From Photorhabdus cinerea (lineage in GTDB: Bacteria; Pseudomonadota; Gammaproteobacteria; Enterobacterales; Enterobacteriaceae), in NCBI RefSeq assembly GCF_011189575.1, contig NZ_PUJW01000009.1, forward strand, positions 1 through 64,000: DNA of 64,000 nucleotides, in the 5' to 3' direction. Each line of letters begins with the position of its first letter. Position 1 is the stretch's first letter. The notes under the pieces are model-generated. The model did no database searches. It was not told the DNA's origin and saw nothing but the letters and a program-made list of their open reading frames with translations. Of the stretch, positions 45,289 through 53,660 are shown piece after piece. Both the position numbers and the translations under genes were made by a program.

Positions 45289-47229
45289 TCAGTAATCAAT
45301 CCCCAATTTCTTTAAACGTGAGATCAATGTCGTTGGGTTCATTCCCAACAATTTTGCTGCGCCGTCATCACCGAAAATTTTCCCTTTACATTGTTTAACC
45401 GCAAGAGAGAAATTTTTAATTTCCAAGTCTTTCAGTTGTTGCATGGTCAGCACGTCTTCGATTTGTTGAAGTTCATTATGAATATTCCGATGCGTAGTTT
45501 CATTTTGCTGTTGATCTTGTTCTAGCAAATATTTAAAAGAAACAGCACCTTGTTTGGCTGTAATGAGTGCACGTTCAATGACATTTTGCAGCTCACGAAT
45601 ATTACCAGGCCAGTCATATTGCTGTAGTCCTAAAATATGCTTTTGTGAAAATGGCAGATAATTAATTTTACGTTTGTCACAAATCAACTTAGTAAAATGT
45701 GTAACCAAAAGCGGAATATCTTCTTTACGGTCACGTAAAGCAGGGGCATAAATCGGGAATACATTTAAACGGAAATACAGGTCTTCACGAAAACGTTTGT
45801 GTTTAACTTCTTCTTTTAAATTGCGGTTGGTGGCGGCGATAATCCGCACATCCACATGCCGCGTTTTTTCTTCACCGACCCGTTCAAAGGTGCCTTCCTG
45901 CAATACACGCAGCAGCTTACTTTGTAACTCTATAGGAATTTCGCCAATTTCATCTAAAAACAATGTGCCTTGGTCTGCCAATTCAAAACGTCCGACACGG
46001 TCACGCACAGCCCCAGTAAATGCACCTTTGACATGTCCGAAAAATTCACTTTCAAACAGTTCCGAAGGAATGGCGGCACAGTTGACCCGAATAAGTGGTT
46101 GCTGTTTACGGTGACTGGATTGGTGAATAGCACGGGCAATCAGTTCTTTGCCTGTACCTGATTCACCATAAATCATCACGTTGGCATCAGTTGTGGCAAC
46201 TACCTCGATTTTTTCAATAATCTGTAAAATGGATGCACTACTACCAATAATTTCATGATATTGATTTTCTTGTAAAATTTCCTCTTGCAGATATTCATTT
46301 TGCTGTTCCAAGCGGCTTTTTAAATCTTGCAGTTCTTCAAGGGCATGGGTCAGTTGTTTTTCGGTATTCAGCCGATCGGTAATATCACGGAACACCACTA
46401 CCGCACCAATAATTTCACCGTGACGAATCACAGGGGTACTGGTAAATTCCACTGGAAAGCAACTGCCATCACGACGCCAAAAAATTTCCTGAATACCTTC
46501 ATGTACAATACCATCATGTACCGCCGCATAAATCGGGCACTCTTCTTCAGGATAGGGTTCACCATTTTCATGGGTATGGTGATGAATCTGATGGATATTG
46601 TTACCCAGAGTATCTTCAGGTTGCAGCCCCAACATTTTCGCCCCGACAGGGTTAATAAAGGTACACAAGCCTTGTTTGTTGATACTGTAAATACCGTCAC
46701 CGACTGAACTCAGCAATAAATGTTTACCTGTGTCGGAGTCAATAAACAGTTCTTGTAAGGCTTGCTGTTCTTTTAAACCTGCGCTGATGACTTTATCGGT
46801 ATTTTTATTGAGTTGACACAGTTCTAAATCTTCGACATCCATCAGCGACCATATCAACAAAGTTTTGTTTTTATAGGACAATGAAACGGAAGTAATATCC
46901 AACTGGATTCTTTCGCCATTTTTATCCAAGGTATACAGCTCATCGTTCCAAGCCCATCCCTTTGCCAAAGCGCCTTCGGTAAATGCCACAAGGTATGGCA
47001 GTTGTCTGAAATGACCAAAAATGGAAGTCACTGTTTTTTTAATAATTTCATGACGTTCATAACGTAATAGTTTGGTGGCACTGATATTCATATCAATAAA
47101 TCGGTTTTGATATGGGTCCAGCACAATTAATGCCTGTGACGTGTGTTCAAACACCAACGGGCGAATTGAATCTTCAGAAACGACCCAATCCGAGATAAAG
47201 TCAGTTGTATTCATACTATGAATTTTCAT
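45289..47229 (-). CDS. nitA: sigma54-dependent PAS/AAA+ activator of the Nit1C cluster
   Basis: 646 aa enhancer-binding protein. Two PAS-type sensor regions (about 25-125 and 170-290, the second with LSSVGDGIYSINKQGLCTFINP and VVVFRDITDRL), a coiled coil (about 290-325), an AAA+ domain with Walker A GESGTGKE (355-362) and the sigma54-contacting GAFTGA (402-407), and a C-terminal helix-turn-helix (AAKLLGMNPTTLISRLKKLGI). It is divergent from nitB, where a -24/-12 promoter lies, so it is the probable activator. There is no receiver domain, so a small ligand or redox/haem cofactor in the PAS domains probably sets activity. No good Shine-Dalgarno site precedes ATG 47229, and an in-frame ATG lies five codons on. 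Confidence 0.88.
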   Translation of the reverse strand: MKIHSMNTTDFISDWVVSEDSIRPLVFEHTSQALIVLDPYQNRFIDMNISATKLLRYERHEIIKKTVTSIFGHFRQLPYLVAFTEGALAKGWAWNDELYTLDKNGERIQLDITSVSLSYKNKTLLIWSLMDVEDLELCQLNKNTDKVISAGLKEQQALQELFIDSDTGKHLLLSSVGDGIYSINKQGLCTFINPVGAKMLGLQPEDTLGNNIHQIHHHTHENGEPYPEEECPIYAAVHDGIVHEGIQEIFWRRDGSCFPVEFTSTPVIRHGEIIGAVVVFRDITDRLNTEKQLTHALEELQDLKSRLEQQNEYLQEEILQENQYHEIIGSSASILQIIEKIEVVATTDANVMIYGESGTGKELIARAIHQSSHRKQQPLIRVNCAAIPSELFESEFFGHVKGAFTGAVRDRVGRFELADQGTLFLDEIGEIPIELQSKLLRVLQEGTFERVGEEKTRHVDVRIIAATNRNLKEEVKHKRFREDLYFRLNVFPIYAPALRDRKEDIPLLVTHFTKLICDKRKINYLPFSQKHILGLQQYDWPGNIRELQNVIERALITAKQGAVSFKYLLEQDQQQNETTHRNIHNELQQIEDVLTMQQLKDLEIKNFSLAVKQCKGKIFGDDGAAKLLGMNPTTLISRLKKLGIDY

Positions 47230-47257
47230 AATTTAAGTTATGGAATTTCATAATACT

Positions 47258-47271
47258 ACGAAAAATCGTAA
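47258..47271. promoter_or_regulatory. candidate upstream activator site (inverted repeat)
   Basis: TACGA-AAAA-TCGTA inverted repeat 29 bp upstream of nitA and about 100 bp upstream of the sigma54 promoter, the usual enhancer distance. It could bind the NitA helix-turn-helix. This is inferred from position and symmetry only. Confidence 0.45.
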
Positions 47272-47370
47272 CTTCCCAGCAGTTCAATTTATCTCCACAA
47301 AAATATTTTTATAAAAATTAAATGTTATTTTTCAATTTGATATAAATTAACCTCTTCCCAAAAGTATAAC

Positions 47371-47387
47371 TTGGCACAGCTCTCGCA
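47371..47387 (+). promoter_or_regulatory. sigma54 (-24/-12) promoter of nitBCDEFGH
   Basis: TTGGCACAGCTCTCGCA carries the GG and GC dinucleotides exactly 10 bp apart and fits TTGGCAC-N5-TTGCA with one mismatch in the -12 element. It lies 65 bp upstream of nitB and opposite a gene for a sigma54 activator. Confidence 0.88.
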
Positions 47388-47452
47388 TTAATACAGTCAG
47401 ACTAGACTACATGTTGGTTCATTCCCAAATAACATTGAACTAGGAGGCTGCT

Positions 47453-47935
47453 ATGCCAAACATTGATATCGAACAATATAAAGATGGCGATTTTCTCGTT
47501 GATTATGAAGAAAAAGTGTTTGAGGACGTCAAAGCCCAGCCGGGTGAAAAAGCATTGGTGACTTTCCATACCGTTGCATTTGAAGGATCAATTGGACTGC
47601 TCAACGTGTTACAGGCAAAGCGTTTATTGCGTAAAGGCTTTGAAACAAAAATTTTGCTTTACGGCCCAGGCGTGCAGTTGGGTGTACAACGCGGTTTTCC
47701 AACTTTAGGAGCAGAAGCTTTTCCGGGTCATCTGGCCGTCAATAATCAGTTGAAAGCCTTTATGGCAGAAGGTGGCGAAGTCTATGCCTGCCGTTTTGCA
47801 TTGCAAGCGATGTACGGTCAAACTGAAAAAGCGCTTATTCCAGGGATTCGTCCTATTAATCCACTGGATGTGATGGACTTAAAACTGCTGATGCGTCGTG
47901 ACAATGCCTTAATCATTGATACTTGGACTGTCTAA
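47453..47935 (+). CDS. nitB: Nit1C cluster protein NitB (MSMEG_0572/Sll0783 family)
   Basis: 160 aa soluble protein of the MSMEG_0572/Sll0783 family, described as nitrogen-starvation-associated and found almost only in Nit1C clusters. Its biochemical role is unknown. Conserved-looking segments are EKALVTFHTVAFEGSIGLLN and LKLLMRRDNALIIDTWTV. A strong AGGAGG precedes the ATG. It is the first gene after the sigma54 promoter and 62 bp ahead of the nitrilase gene. Confidence 0.88.
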   Translation: MPNIDIEQYKDGDFLVDYEEKVFEDVKAQPGEKALVTFHTVAFEGSIGLLNVLQAKRLLRKGFETKILLYGPGVQLGVQRGFPTLGAEAFPGHLAVNNQLKAFMAEGGEVYACRFALQAMYGQTEKALIPGIRPINPLDVMDLKLLMRRDNALIIDTWTV

Positions 47936-47997
47936 GTAAACATAAACTATACCCTATGGATTTCAAAAAGATAACGGGTATATAAGGGGATAAGGTT

Positions 47998-49005
47998 ATG
48001 AACCGAATAATTAAAGCTGCCGCAGTGCAATGTAGTCCAGTGCTTTATAGTCAGTCCGCAACGGTAAAAAAAATTTGTGACATTATTTTAGAGCTTGGAA
48101 AACAAGGAGTGCAATTTGCAGTCTTTCCTGAGACCATCGTGCCTTATTACCCTTATTTTTCCTTTGTACAACCGCCATTTGCCATGGGTAAAGAACATTT
48201 AAAGCTGTTGAATGAATCGGTGGTTGTACCTTCTGAAGCAACCTTAGCGATTAGTCAAGCCTGTCTTGAGGCCAACATGGTGGTATCGATTGGCATTAAT
48301 GAACGTGCGGGCAGTACGATTTACAACGCGCAACTGTTATTTGATGCTGATGGTTCAATCATTCAGCATCGCCGCAAAATTACCCCAACTTACCATGAAC
48401 GAATGGTGTGGGGGCAAGGTGATGGCAGCGGTTTACGTGCCATTAATTCTGCGGTGGGACGTATTGGTTCGCTGGCATGTTGGGAACATTACAACCCGTT
48501 GGCACGTTTTGCCTTAATGGCAGATGGTGAGCAAATTCATGCCGCCATGTTTCCTGGTTCGTTGGTAGGGCAAGTTTTTGCCGATCAAATCCGCGCCACC
48601 ATTCAACACCATGCATTAGAATCCGGCTGTTTTGTGATCAACGCCACCGCATGGCTGCATCCTGAACAGCAACAGCAGATTATGCAGGATACTAGCTGTG
48701 ATATCGGTCCAATTTCGGGAGGATGTTTTACCGCCATTGTCTCTCCCGAAGGCAAATTCCTGGCTGAACCAGTTACACAAGGAGAAGGTTATTGCATTGC
48801 CGATCTGGACTTTAGACTGATTGATAAACGCAAACGCATGATGGATTCGATTGGACATTACAGCCGTCCTGAATTGCTCAGCTTATTGATTGATCGTCGT
48901 CCAACACATGTATTACACGATCTGCAAGTTGAAACATCAGATCAAAGTCATCTCGAAAAGCTCTCAAAACTCAATGAAAAACATGTCGAAACCGTATTGA
49001 TGTAA
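47998..49005 (+). CDS. nitC: nitrilase NitC (Nit1C type)
   Basis: Branch 1 nitrilase of 335 aa that hydrolyses a nitrile to acid and ammonia. The catalytic triad is visible as Glu45 in FAVFPETIV, Lys127 in HRRKITPTYHERMVWGQGDG and Cys161 in GSLACWEHYNPLARF. The HYNPLAR segment after the Cys is typical of true nitrilases rather than amidases. The physiological substrate is not known. In Pseudomonas, Nit1C clusters have been linked genetically to cyanide use. Confidence 0.93.
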   Translation: MNRIIKAAAVQCSPVLYSQSATVKKICDIILELGKQGVQFAVFPETIVPYYPYFSFVQPPFAMGKEHLKLLNESVVVPSEATLAISQACLEANMVVSIGINERAGSTIYNAQLLFDADGSIIQHRRKITPTYHERMVWGQGDGSGLRAINSAVGRIGSLACWEHYNPLARFALMADGEQIHAAMFPGSLVGQVFADQIRATIQHHALESGCFVINATAWLHPEQQQQIMQDTSCDIGPISGGCFTAIVSPEGKFLAEPVTQGEGYCIADLDFRLIDKRKRMMDSIGHYSRPELLSLLIDRRPTHVLHDLQVETSDQSHLEKLSKLNEKHVETVLM

Positions 49006-49026
49006 ACCAATCGATAGGGGGTAAAG

Positions 49027-50106
49027 ATGTCTGCAATACAACTATTGACCGATTTGCAATGTAATGGTCTGAAATGGGAAGGAAAATTTGGCTTGTCCCG
49101 TAAAGGCGGCGCAGGACCAAGTGATCATAAAGCGCTGAGTCTTGACGGGCAGACCATGATGATTCCTGTGCTGAACCTTGCAGCACAAGATTCTCCCTAT
49201 ACCGCAAGACCTGAACCGTACTCCGACAAGGTGATTGTCTTTAAAAACCGGATTCCTGTAGCGACCTTAACGGCACCGGCGCGACCACGTTTTTATGATT
49301 TAAAAACCGCTGAAGGCATTGCCTACGAACAAATTGCAACCTTACATAGCCGTGATGTGTTGGCAACAACGGTGTTACAGCATTGCATTCGTATGAAGGA
49401 CAAAGCAACTGCATGCCAATTTTGCTCGATTGATCAGTCTTTAAAAGAGGGTCGAACTTTGATCCGTAAACTCCCGGAACAATTGGCAGAAGTGGCGAAA
49501 GCAGCCGTTGAACTAGATGGTGTCAAGCAAATGGTGATCACCACCGGTACGCCAAATACGGGAGATCGTGGAGCCAAAATTTTATATGACTCAGTTAAAG
49601 CGATTAAGGCGCAAGTAGATTTACCGATACAAGTACAGTGCGAACCACCCGATAATTTTGCCTGGTTTCAGCGTTTAAAAGATGCAGGAGCGGTATCGAT
49701 TGGCATGCACCTTGAGGCAGTGAGCGAGCATGTACGGCAGAAAATTATGCCGGGCAAAGCCGAAGTATCGTTGGAAAAATATTTTGCGGCATTTGAGGCT
49801 GCCGTTGCGGTGTTCGGTCGAGGACAAGTCAGTACCTACATTTTGGCCGGTTTGGGCGATACCGAACTGGAAATCATCGAGATGACCGCCAAGCTAACCG
49901 AAATTGGGGTATACCCATTTGTGGTCCCATTTGTGCCGATTCGAGGTACCCCCTTAGAGCATCACCCTAAACCCGATCAAGCCTTTATGCAGTCGCTTTA
50001 CCCGAAAATTGGACAGCAACTCAAACAGCATGGTTTGAACTCGGAAAATACTCAAGCCGGCTGTGCCAAATGTGGCGCTTGCTCTGCGCTGAAAGCATAT
50101 GAATAA
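49027..50106 (+). CDS. nitD: radical SAM protein NitD (MSMEG_0568 family)
   Basis: 359 aa member of the MSMEG_0568 family of radical S-adenosylmethionine proteins in Nit1C. The Fe-S motif is non-standard: Cys120-x9-Cys130-x2-Cys133 (HCIRMKDKATACQFCS) instead of Cx3Cx2C. A second cluster-type motif Cys346-x2-Cys349-x2-Cys352 (GCAKCGAC) lies near the C-terminus. A TIM-barrel follows the first motif (VKQMVITTGTPNTGDRGAKI, GAVSIGMHLEAVSE). The reaction is unknown. It starts 21 bp after nitC and has TAGGGGG upstream. Confidence 0.9.
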   Translation: MSAIQLLTDLQCNGLKWEGKFGLSRKGGAGPSDHKALSLDGQTMMIPVLNLAAQDSPYTARPEPYSDKVIVFKNRIPVATLTAPARPRFYDLKTAEGIAYEQIATLHSRDVLATTVLQHCIRMKDKATACQFCSIDQSLKEGRTLIRKLPEQLAEVAKAAVELDGVKQMVITTGTPNTGDRGAKILYDSVKAIKAQVDLPIQVQCEPPDNFAWFQRLKDAGAVSIGMHLEAVSEHVRQKIMPGKAEVSLEKYFAAFEAAVAVFGRGQVSTYILAGLGDTELEIIEMTAKLTEIGVYPFVVPFVPIRGTPLEHHPKPDQAFMQSLYPKIGQQLKQHGLNSENTQAGCAKCGACSALKAYE

Positions 50107-50118
50107 GGAGAGTGTGAT

Positions 50119-50667
50119 ATGGAACTTTCTCACTATTCTTATGAAGGTCTGAAACCATTTCTTAGCGATGACATTGCCATCAAAATTGTGTCAGAAGATT
50201 GGGAACGTCGCCAATATTATCGTTTGCGTGAAATGACCTTTCGCGATGAACAGAAAATCTTGCAAGAAGATCATGACGAATATGATGTTAAAGCATTAGG
50301 TATCGTTGCCATTGGGAAAATATTTGGTGAGCATGACCGAGTGATTGGTGCCGTGCGGATTTTCCCTGATGGCGAACAGACATGGTATGGCGGGCGTTTA
50401 TGCGTAGAACCTTTATATCGACGTCGCCACATCATTGGTAAAGCGTTAATCAATACCGCGGTATCGACCGCCAAAAACCTGGGATGCCGTACTTTTTTAG
50501 CCACCGTGCAAAGTCAAAATGAACACTATTTCCAAAGGTTGTGTTGGGATAGTTTGCGTCAGTTGACCGTTGCTAACATTCCACATGTATTGATGCAGGC
50601 ACAGATTGAAAACTATCCATTACCGCATGTCCCGATGCAAACCTATATGCAGAAGGAGACGCAATGA
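50119..50667 (+). CDS. nitE: GNAT-fold protein NitE (MSMEG_0567 N-terminal type)
   Basis: 182 aa protein with a GCN5-related N-acetyltransferase fold: VIGAVRIFPDGEQTWYGGRL, YRRRHIIGKALINTAV at the acetyl-CoA pyrophosphate loop, and FLATVQSQNEHYFQRLCW. In some genomes this domain is fused to the next protein, NitF. The substrate is unknown. Its stop codon overlaps the nitF start (ATGA), indicating translational coupling. Confidence 0.88.
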   Translation: MELSHYSYEGLKPFLSDDIAIKIVSEDWERRQYYRLREMTFRDEQKILQEDHDEYDVKALGIVAIGKIFGEHDRVIGAVRIFPDGEQTWYGGRLCVEPLYRRRHIIGKALINTAVSTAKNLGCRTFLATVQSQNEHYFQRLCWDSLRQLTVANIPHVLMQAQIENYPLPHVPMQTYMQKETQ

Positions 50668-51719
50668 TGGAACTCAATCAATTACTCGAAACGTTAAAAC
50701 AGACACCCGCTATGCAGTCCAAACAGGCGATAGCTAACCGTGTTTCAATCAATACAACTTGCCATGTGGATTCATTGGATAACTTATATACCTATCCCGG
50801 AGATGACACAGCGGCAGTGTTGCTAAATGGTCAATATATATTGCACGCCTGTGAAGGCATGTTACCCAGTTTTGTGGCCAATCATCCTTATTTTGCAGGA
50901 TGGTCAGCGGTCATGGCGAATATTAGTGATATTGCCGCAATGGGTGGTCGGGCATTGTCAGTAGTGAACAGTTTTTGGCATAACAATAGCGAACATGCCC
51001 AGTTGTTAATGCAAGGTATGCAGGATGCTTGTCGTGCTTATGGTGTGCTATTAGTCGGTGGACATACCAATTTCGGCGTAGTTTATCAGACCACTTTATC
51101 CGTTGCGATTCAAGGCATGGCGCAAAAACTGCTCTCAGTGTTGCATGTCAAACCACAACAAAAAATTCTGATTGCTTTAAATTTACAAGGACAATTCCAC
51201 CCCAATACCACTTATTGGAAATGCTTTGAGCGGGTGCCTGACCGCATTTTACAGTCACAGATTGCCCTGTTGCCGCAATTAGCAGAGGCAAATCTGGTTC
51301 ATGCCGCCCGTGATATTAGCAATGCCGGCATTTTAGGCAGTTTGTTGATGCTGCTCGAAGCTACGGCATCGGGAGCACATATCAACTTAAATACCATTCC
51401 TAAACCTGATGATGTGGACTGGTTTAAATGGCTACAAATTTTCCCCAGTTTTGGTTTTTTACTGACTGCCGATGCAAATGAATGTGAAGAAATTATCGAG
51501 CTGTTTCATCGTCAGGGCATTACCTGCGCGGTGATTGGTGAAACCAATGTCAGTGGTGCAGTTGCCGTGCAACAACAACAACAGTGCGACATATTTTGGG
51601 ATTTTAACAACCAAATGTTTACCGGTTTTTGTTATGCCGATGCTTTAAAAAAGTTACCGGCTCAATCCATACAAATTGATCCTAAAAGTCAGCAGGAGTC
51701 GATGTTATGCCCAGTGTGA
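50664..51719 (+). CDS. nitF: AIR synthase-like (PurM-superfamily) protein NitF (Sll0787 type)
   Basis: 351 aa protein of the PurM/SelD/HypE/ThiL ATP-binding superfamily, with GDDTAAVLLNGQYILHACEG near 50 and NISDIAAMGGRALSVV near 95. Such proteins activate an oxygen or amide with ATP. HypE does so to dehydrate a carboxamide to a nitrile. The substrate is unknown here. ATG 50664 overlaps the nitE stop, and a second ATG follows directly. It overlaps nitG by 13 bp. Confidence 0.9.
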   Translation: MMELNQLLETLKQTPAMQSKQAIANRVSINTTCHVDSLDNLYTYPGDDTAAVLLNGQYILHACEGMLPSFVANHPYFAGWSAVMANISDIAAMGGRALSVVNSFWHNNSEHAQLLMQGMQDACRAYGVLLVGGHTNFGVVYQTTLSVAIQGMAQKLLSVLHVKPQQKILIALNLQGQFHPNTTYWKCFERVPDRILQSQIALLPQLAEANLVHAARDISNAGILGSLLMLLEATASGAHINLNTIPKPDDVDWFKWLQIFPSFGFLLTADANECEEIIELFHRQGITCAVIGETNVSGAVAVQQQQQCDIFWDFNNQMFTGFCYADALKKLPAQSIQIDPKSQQESMLCPV

Positions 51720-51997
51720 ATTTTACTGTGAAATGGCCTGATGGGAAGTTGACTCAATATTACTCCCCCTCAACAGTAATTTATGAATATCTGTCCAGTG
51801 GTCAACGTTATCCAAGTACACAGTTCTTACACCAAGTTGAAAATGGTCTGCACGCCGCATCGGAAAGGGTACAGGCGCGCTATGGCTTTTCCTGTAGTTC
51901 GGCCATGGATAATCTGGCCCTGATCAAACGCCAGGCCAAACTCTTCGGACTAAGTCCGGAAGATCAAATTGAAGTTATTGAAATGACAAATCAATGA
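51707..51997 (+). CDS. nitG: small Nit1C protein NitG (MSMEG_0570 family)
   Basis: 96 aa protein of the MSMEG_0570 family, described as nitrogen-starvation-responsive and restricted to Nit1C. It has the typical pattern FTVKWPDG near residue 5, a central YGFSCSSAM and a C-terminal helix. It contains no catalytic motif that I recognise. Its start overlaps nitF (frame +1), and AGGAG lies upstream inside nitF. A metal- or cofactor-binding role through the single Cys is possible but unproven. Confidence 0.88.
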   Translation: MPSVNFTVKWPDGKLTQYYSPSTVIYEYLSSGQRYPSTQFLHQVENGLHAASERVQARYGFSCSSAMDNLALIKRQAKLFGLSPEDQIEVIEMTNQ

Positions 51998-52009
51998 GAG
52001 GAATATTCC

Positions 52010-53359
52010 ATGTTAAGTATCCAAAATCAAATGTTACAGCCCAATTATGATGTGGTGATTGTTGGTGGTGGTCAGGCTGGTTTATGTATCAGTCATTATT
52101 TACAAAAAGCAGGCATTGACCATGTGATATTGGAAAAAGAATCCGAATTGACCCATAGCTGGCGTCGTAAACGCTGGGATAATTTTACCTTAGTGACTCC
52201 GAACTGGCAGTGTCTATTGCCTGAACATCCTTATCAGGGAAAAGACCCTGACGGCTTTATGACAAAGCCTGAGATTGAGGCATATCTTGATGAGTTTATT
52301 GAAAAAACAAATCCTCCTACCATTTTAAATATTCAGGTAGAACATGTGAAAAAAGTGGCGGCACATGAGTTTGTCATTAAAACCAATCACGGTACAACCA
52401 CAGCCAAACAGCTTGTCGTTGCAGCGGGTGGGTATCACACTCCGATTTATCCAAAACTAAGCGATGCCTTGCCGGAGCATGTGAAAGTGATGCATTCGGA
52501 AGAGTATTTAAATGCAGATCAACTGCCTGAAGGTGCGGTGTTGGTGGTTGGGTCAGGGCAGTCCGGTGCACAGATTGCCGAAGATTTACATCTGGCAGGC
52601 AAAAAAGTCTATTTATCGACAGGCAATGCACCACGTTGTGCCCGATTCTATCGCGGTAAAGATGTGGTGAAGTGGCTGTTTGATATGGGTTATTACGAAA
52701 CTACTGTCAACAATCATCGTTATAGTGAAGAAGTACGTAACAGCACCAACCACTATGTCACTGGGCGTGATGGTGGGCGTGATATTGACCTGCGTAAATT
52801 TGCCTTAGAAGGTATGCAACTGTTCGGATATTTTGATGACTTTAAAGAAGGTCAATTCTGGTTTAGTCCAAATTTATCAGAAAACCTGGACAGTGCCGAT
52901 GCCACTTATAATCGCATTAATGCCTCGATTGATGAGTATTTAGAGAAAAACAATATTGTAACCGATGAACCTTCATCGGTGTATCAACCTGTTTGGCAAC
53001 CTGAACAGGAAATCACCCACATTGATTTAGCAAAAGAAAACATTACTTCCGTGATTTGGTGTATTGGTTTTAGACCAGATTATTCATGGCTTGATTTAGA
53101 TATTTTCCAAGCCAATGGTTATCCAGAGCATGATCGCGGTATTACCATTGATCCAGATGTCACATTTATTGGTTTACCATGGTTATATACATGGGGTTCT
53201 GGACGTTTTCTCGGGATCGATCAGGATGCCGCCTATGTGGTGCAGCATATTGGGCAACAAATAAGTCAGCAAAATATACATATGTTATCTACTTTAATTA
53301 AAGGTGCTAAATCTGAAATTAAAGGTAAAAGAATATCACATTCAGGGGAGCCCATATAA
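52010..53359 (+). CDS. nitH: FAD-dependent oxidoreductase NitH (MSMEG_0569 family)
   Basis: 449 aa flavoprotein related to flavin-containing monooxygenases. The FAD site is VVIVGGGQAGLCISHYL and the second dinucleotide site is VLVVGSGQSGAQIAEDLHLA. The aromatic-rich THSWRRKRWDNFTLVTPNWQ region follows the first. A C-terminal WLYTWGSGRFLGIDQDAAYV segment is typical of the family. It is the last gene of the cluster, 12 bp after nitG. The substrate is unknown. Hydroxylation of an amine, imine or nitrile carbon is a reasonable guess. Confidence 0.9.
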   Translation: MLSIQNQMLQPNYDVVIVGGGQAGLCISHYLQKAGIDHVILEKESELTHSWRRKRWDNFTLVTPNWQCLLPEHPYQGKDPDGFMTKPEIEAYLDEFIEKTNPPTILNIQVEHVKKVAAHEFVIKTNHGTTTAKQLVVAAGGYHTPIYPKLSDALPEHVKVMHSEEYLNADQLPEGAVLVVGSGQSGAQIAEDLHLAGKKVYLSTGNAPRCARFYRGKDVVKWLFDMGYYETTVNNHRYSEEVRNSTNHYVTGRDGGRDIDLRKFALEGMQLFGYFDDFKEGQFWFSPNLSENLDSADATYNRINASIDEYLEKNNIVTDEPSSVYQPVWQPEQEITHIDLAKENITSVIWCIGFRPDYSWLDLDIFQANGYPEHDRGITIDPDVTFIGLPWLYTWGSGRFLGIDQDAAYVVQHIGQQISQQNIHMLSTLIKGAKSEIKGKRISHSGEPI

Positions 53360-53660
53360 AGGCATAACGACGAGTCATTAGCATCTCTCTATTATTTAAC
53401 GTTGATAATATCGATCATTTCAACAATTGATGACATAATCATTATAAGAATAATAGTTCCCCAAAAACATATCATAAGTGTTTTATATTTATTCCCTGAT
53501 ATTTATCTGAGAATTAACTAATGTAAAAATCATATCTAATTCATCACTAATGTATTAATATATAATAAGAGAAAAACTTTCAGTCATTATTAAATTCATA
53601 CTAAATAATATACCTCTTCGATAAATAAAGTACTTTGGCCTTTAGCTAAGGATAAAAAAC
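53360..53660. other. AT-rich spacer after nitH
   Basis: 301 bp of strongly AT-rich DNA with no open frame and no clear terminator. The next gene has AAGGATAAAA upstream. It may include the end of the Nit1C transcript and the promoter of the methyltransferase gene. Confidence 0.5.

Noticed and set aside
46327..46707. 126-codon plus-strand frame opposite nitA
   Set aside because: It is a shadow of the PAS-domain coding sequence, without a ribosome site or protein motif.
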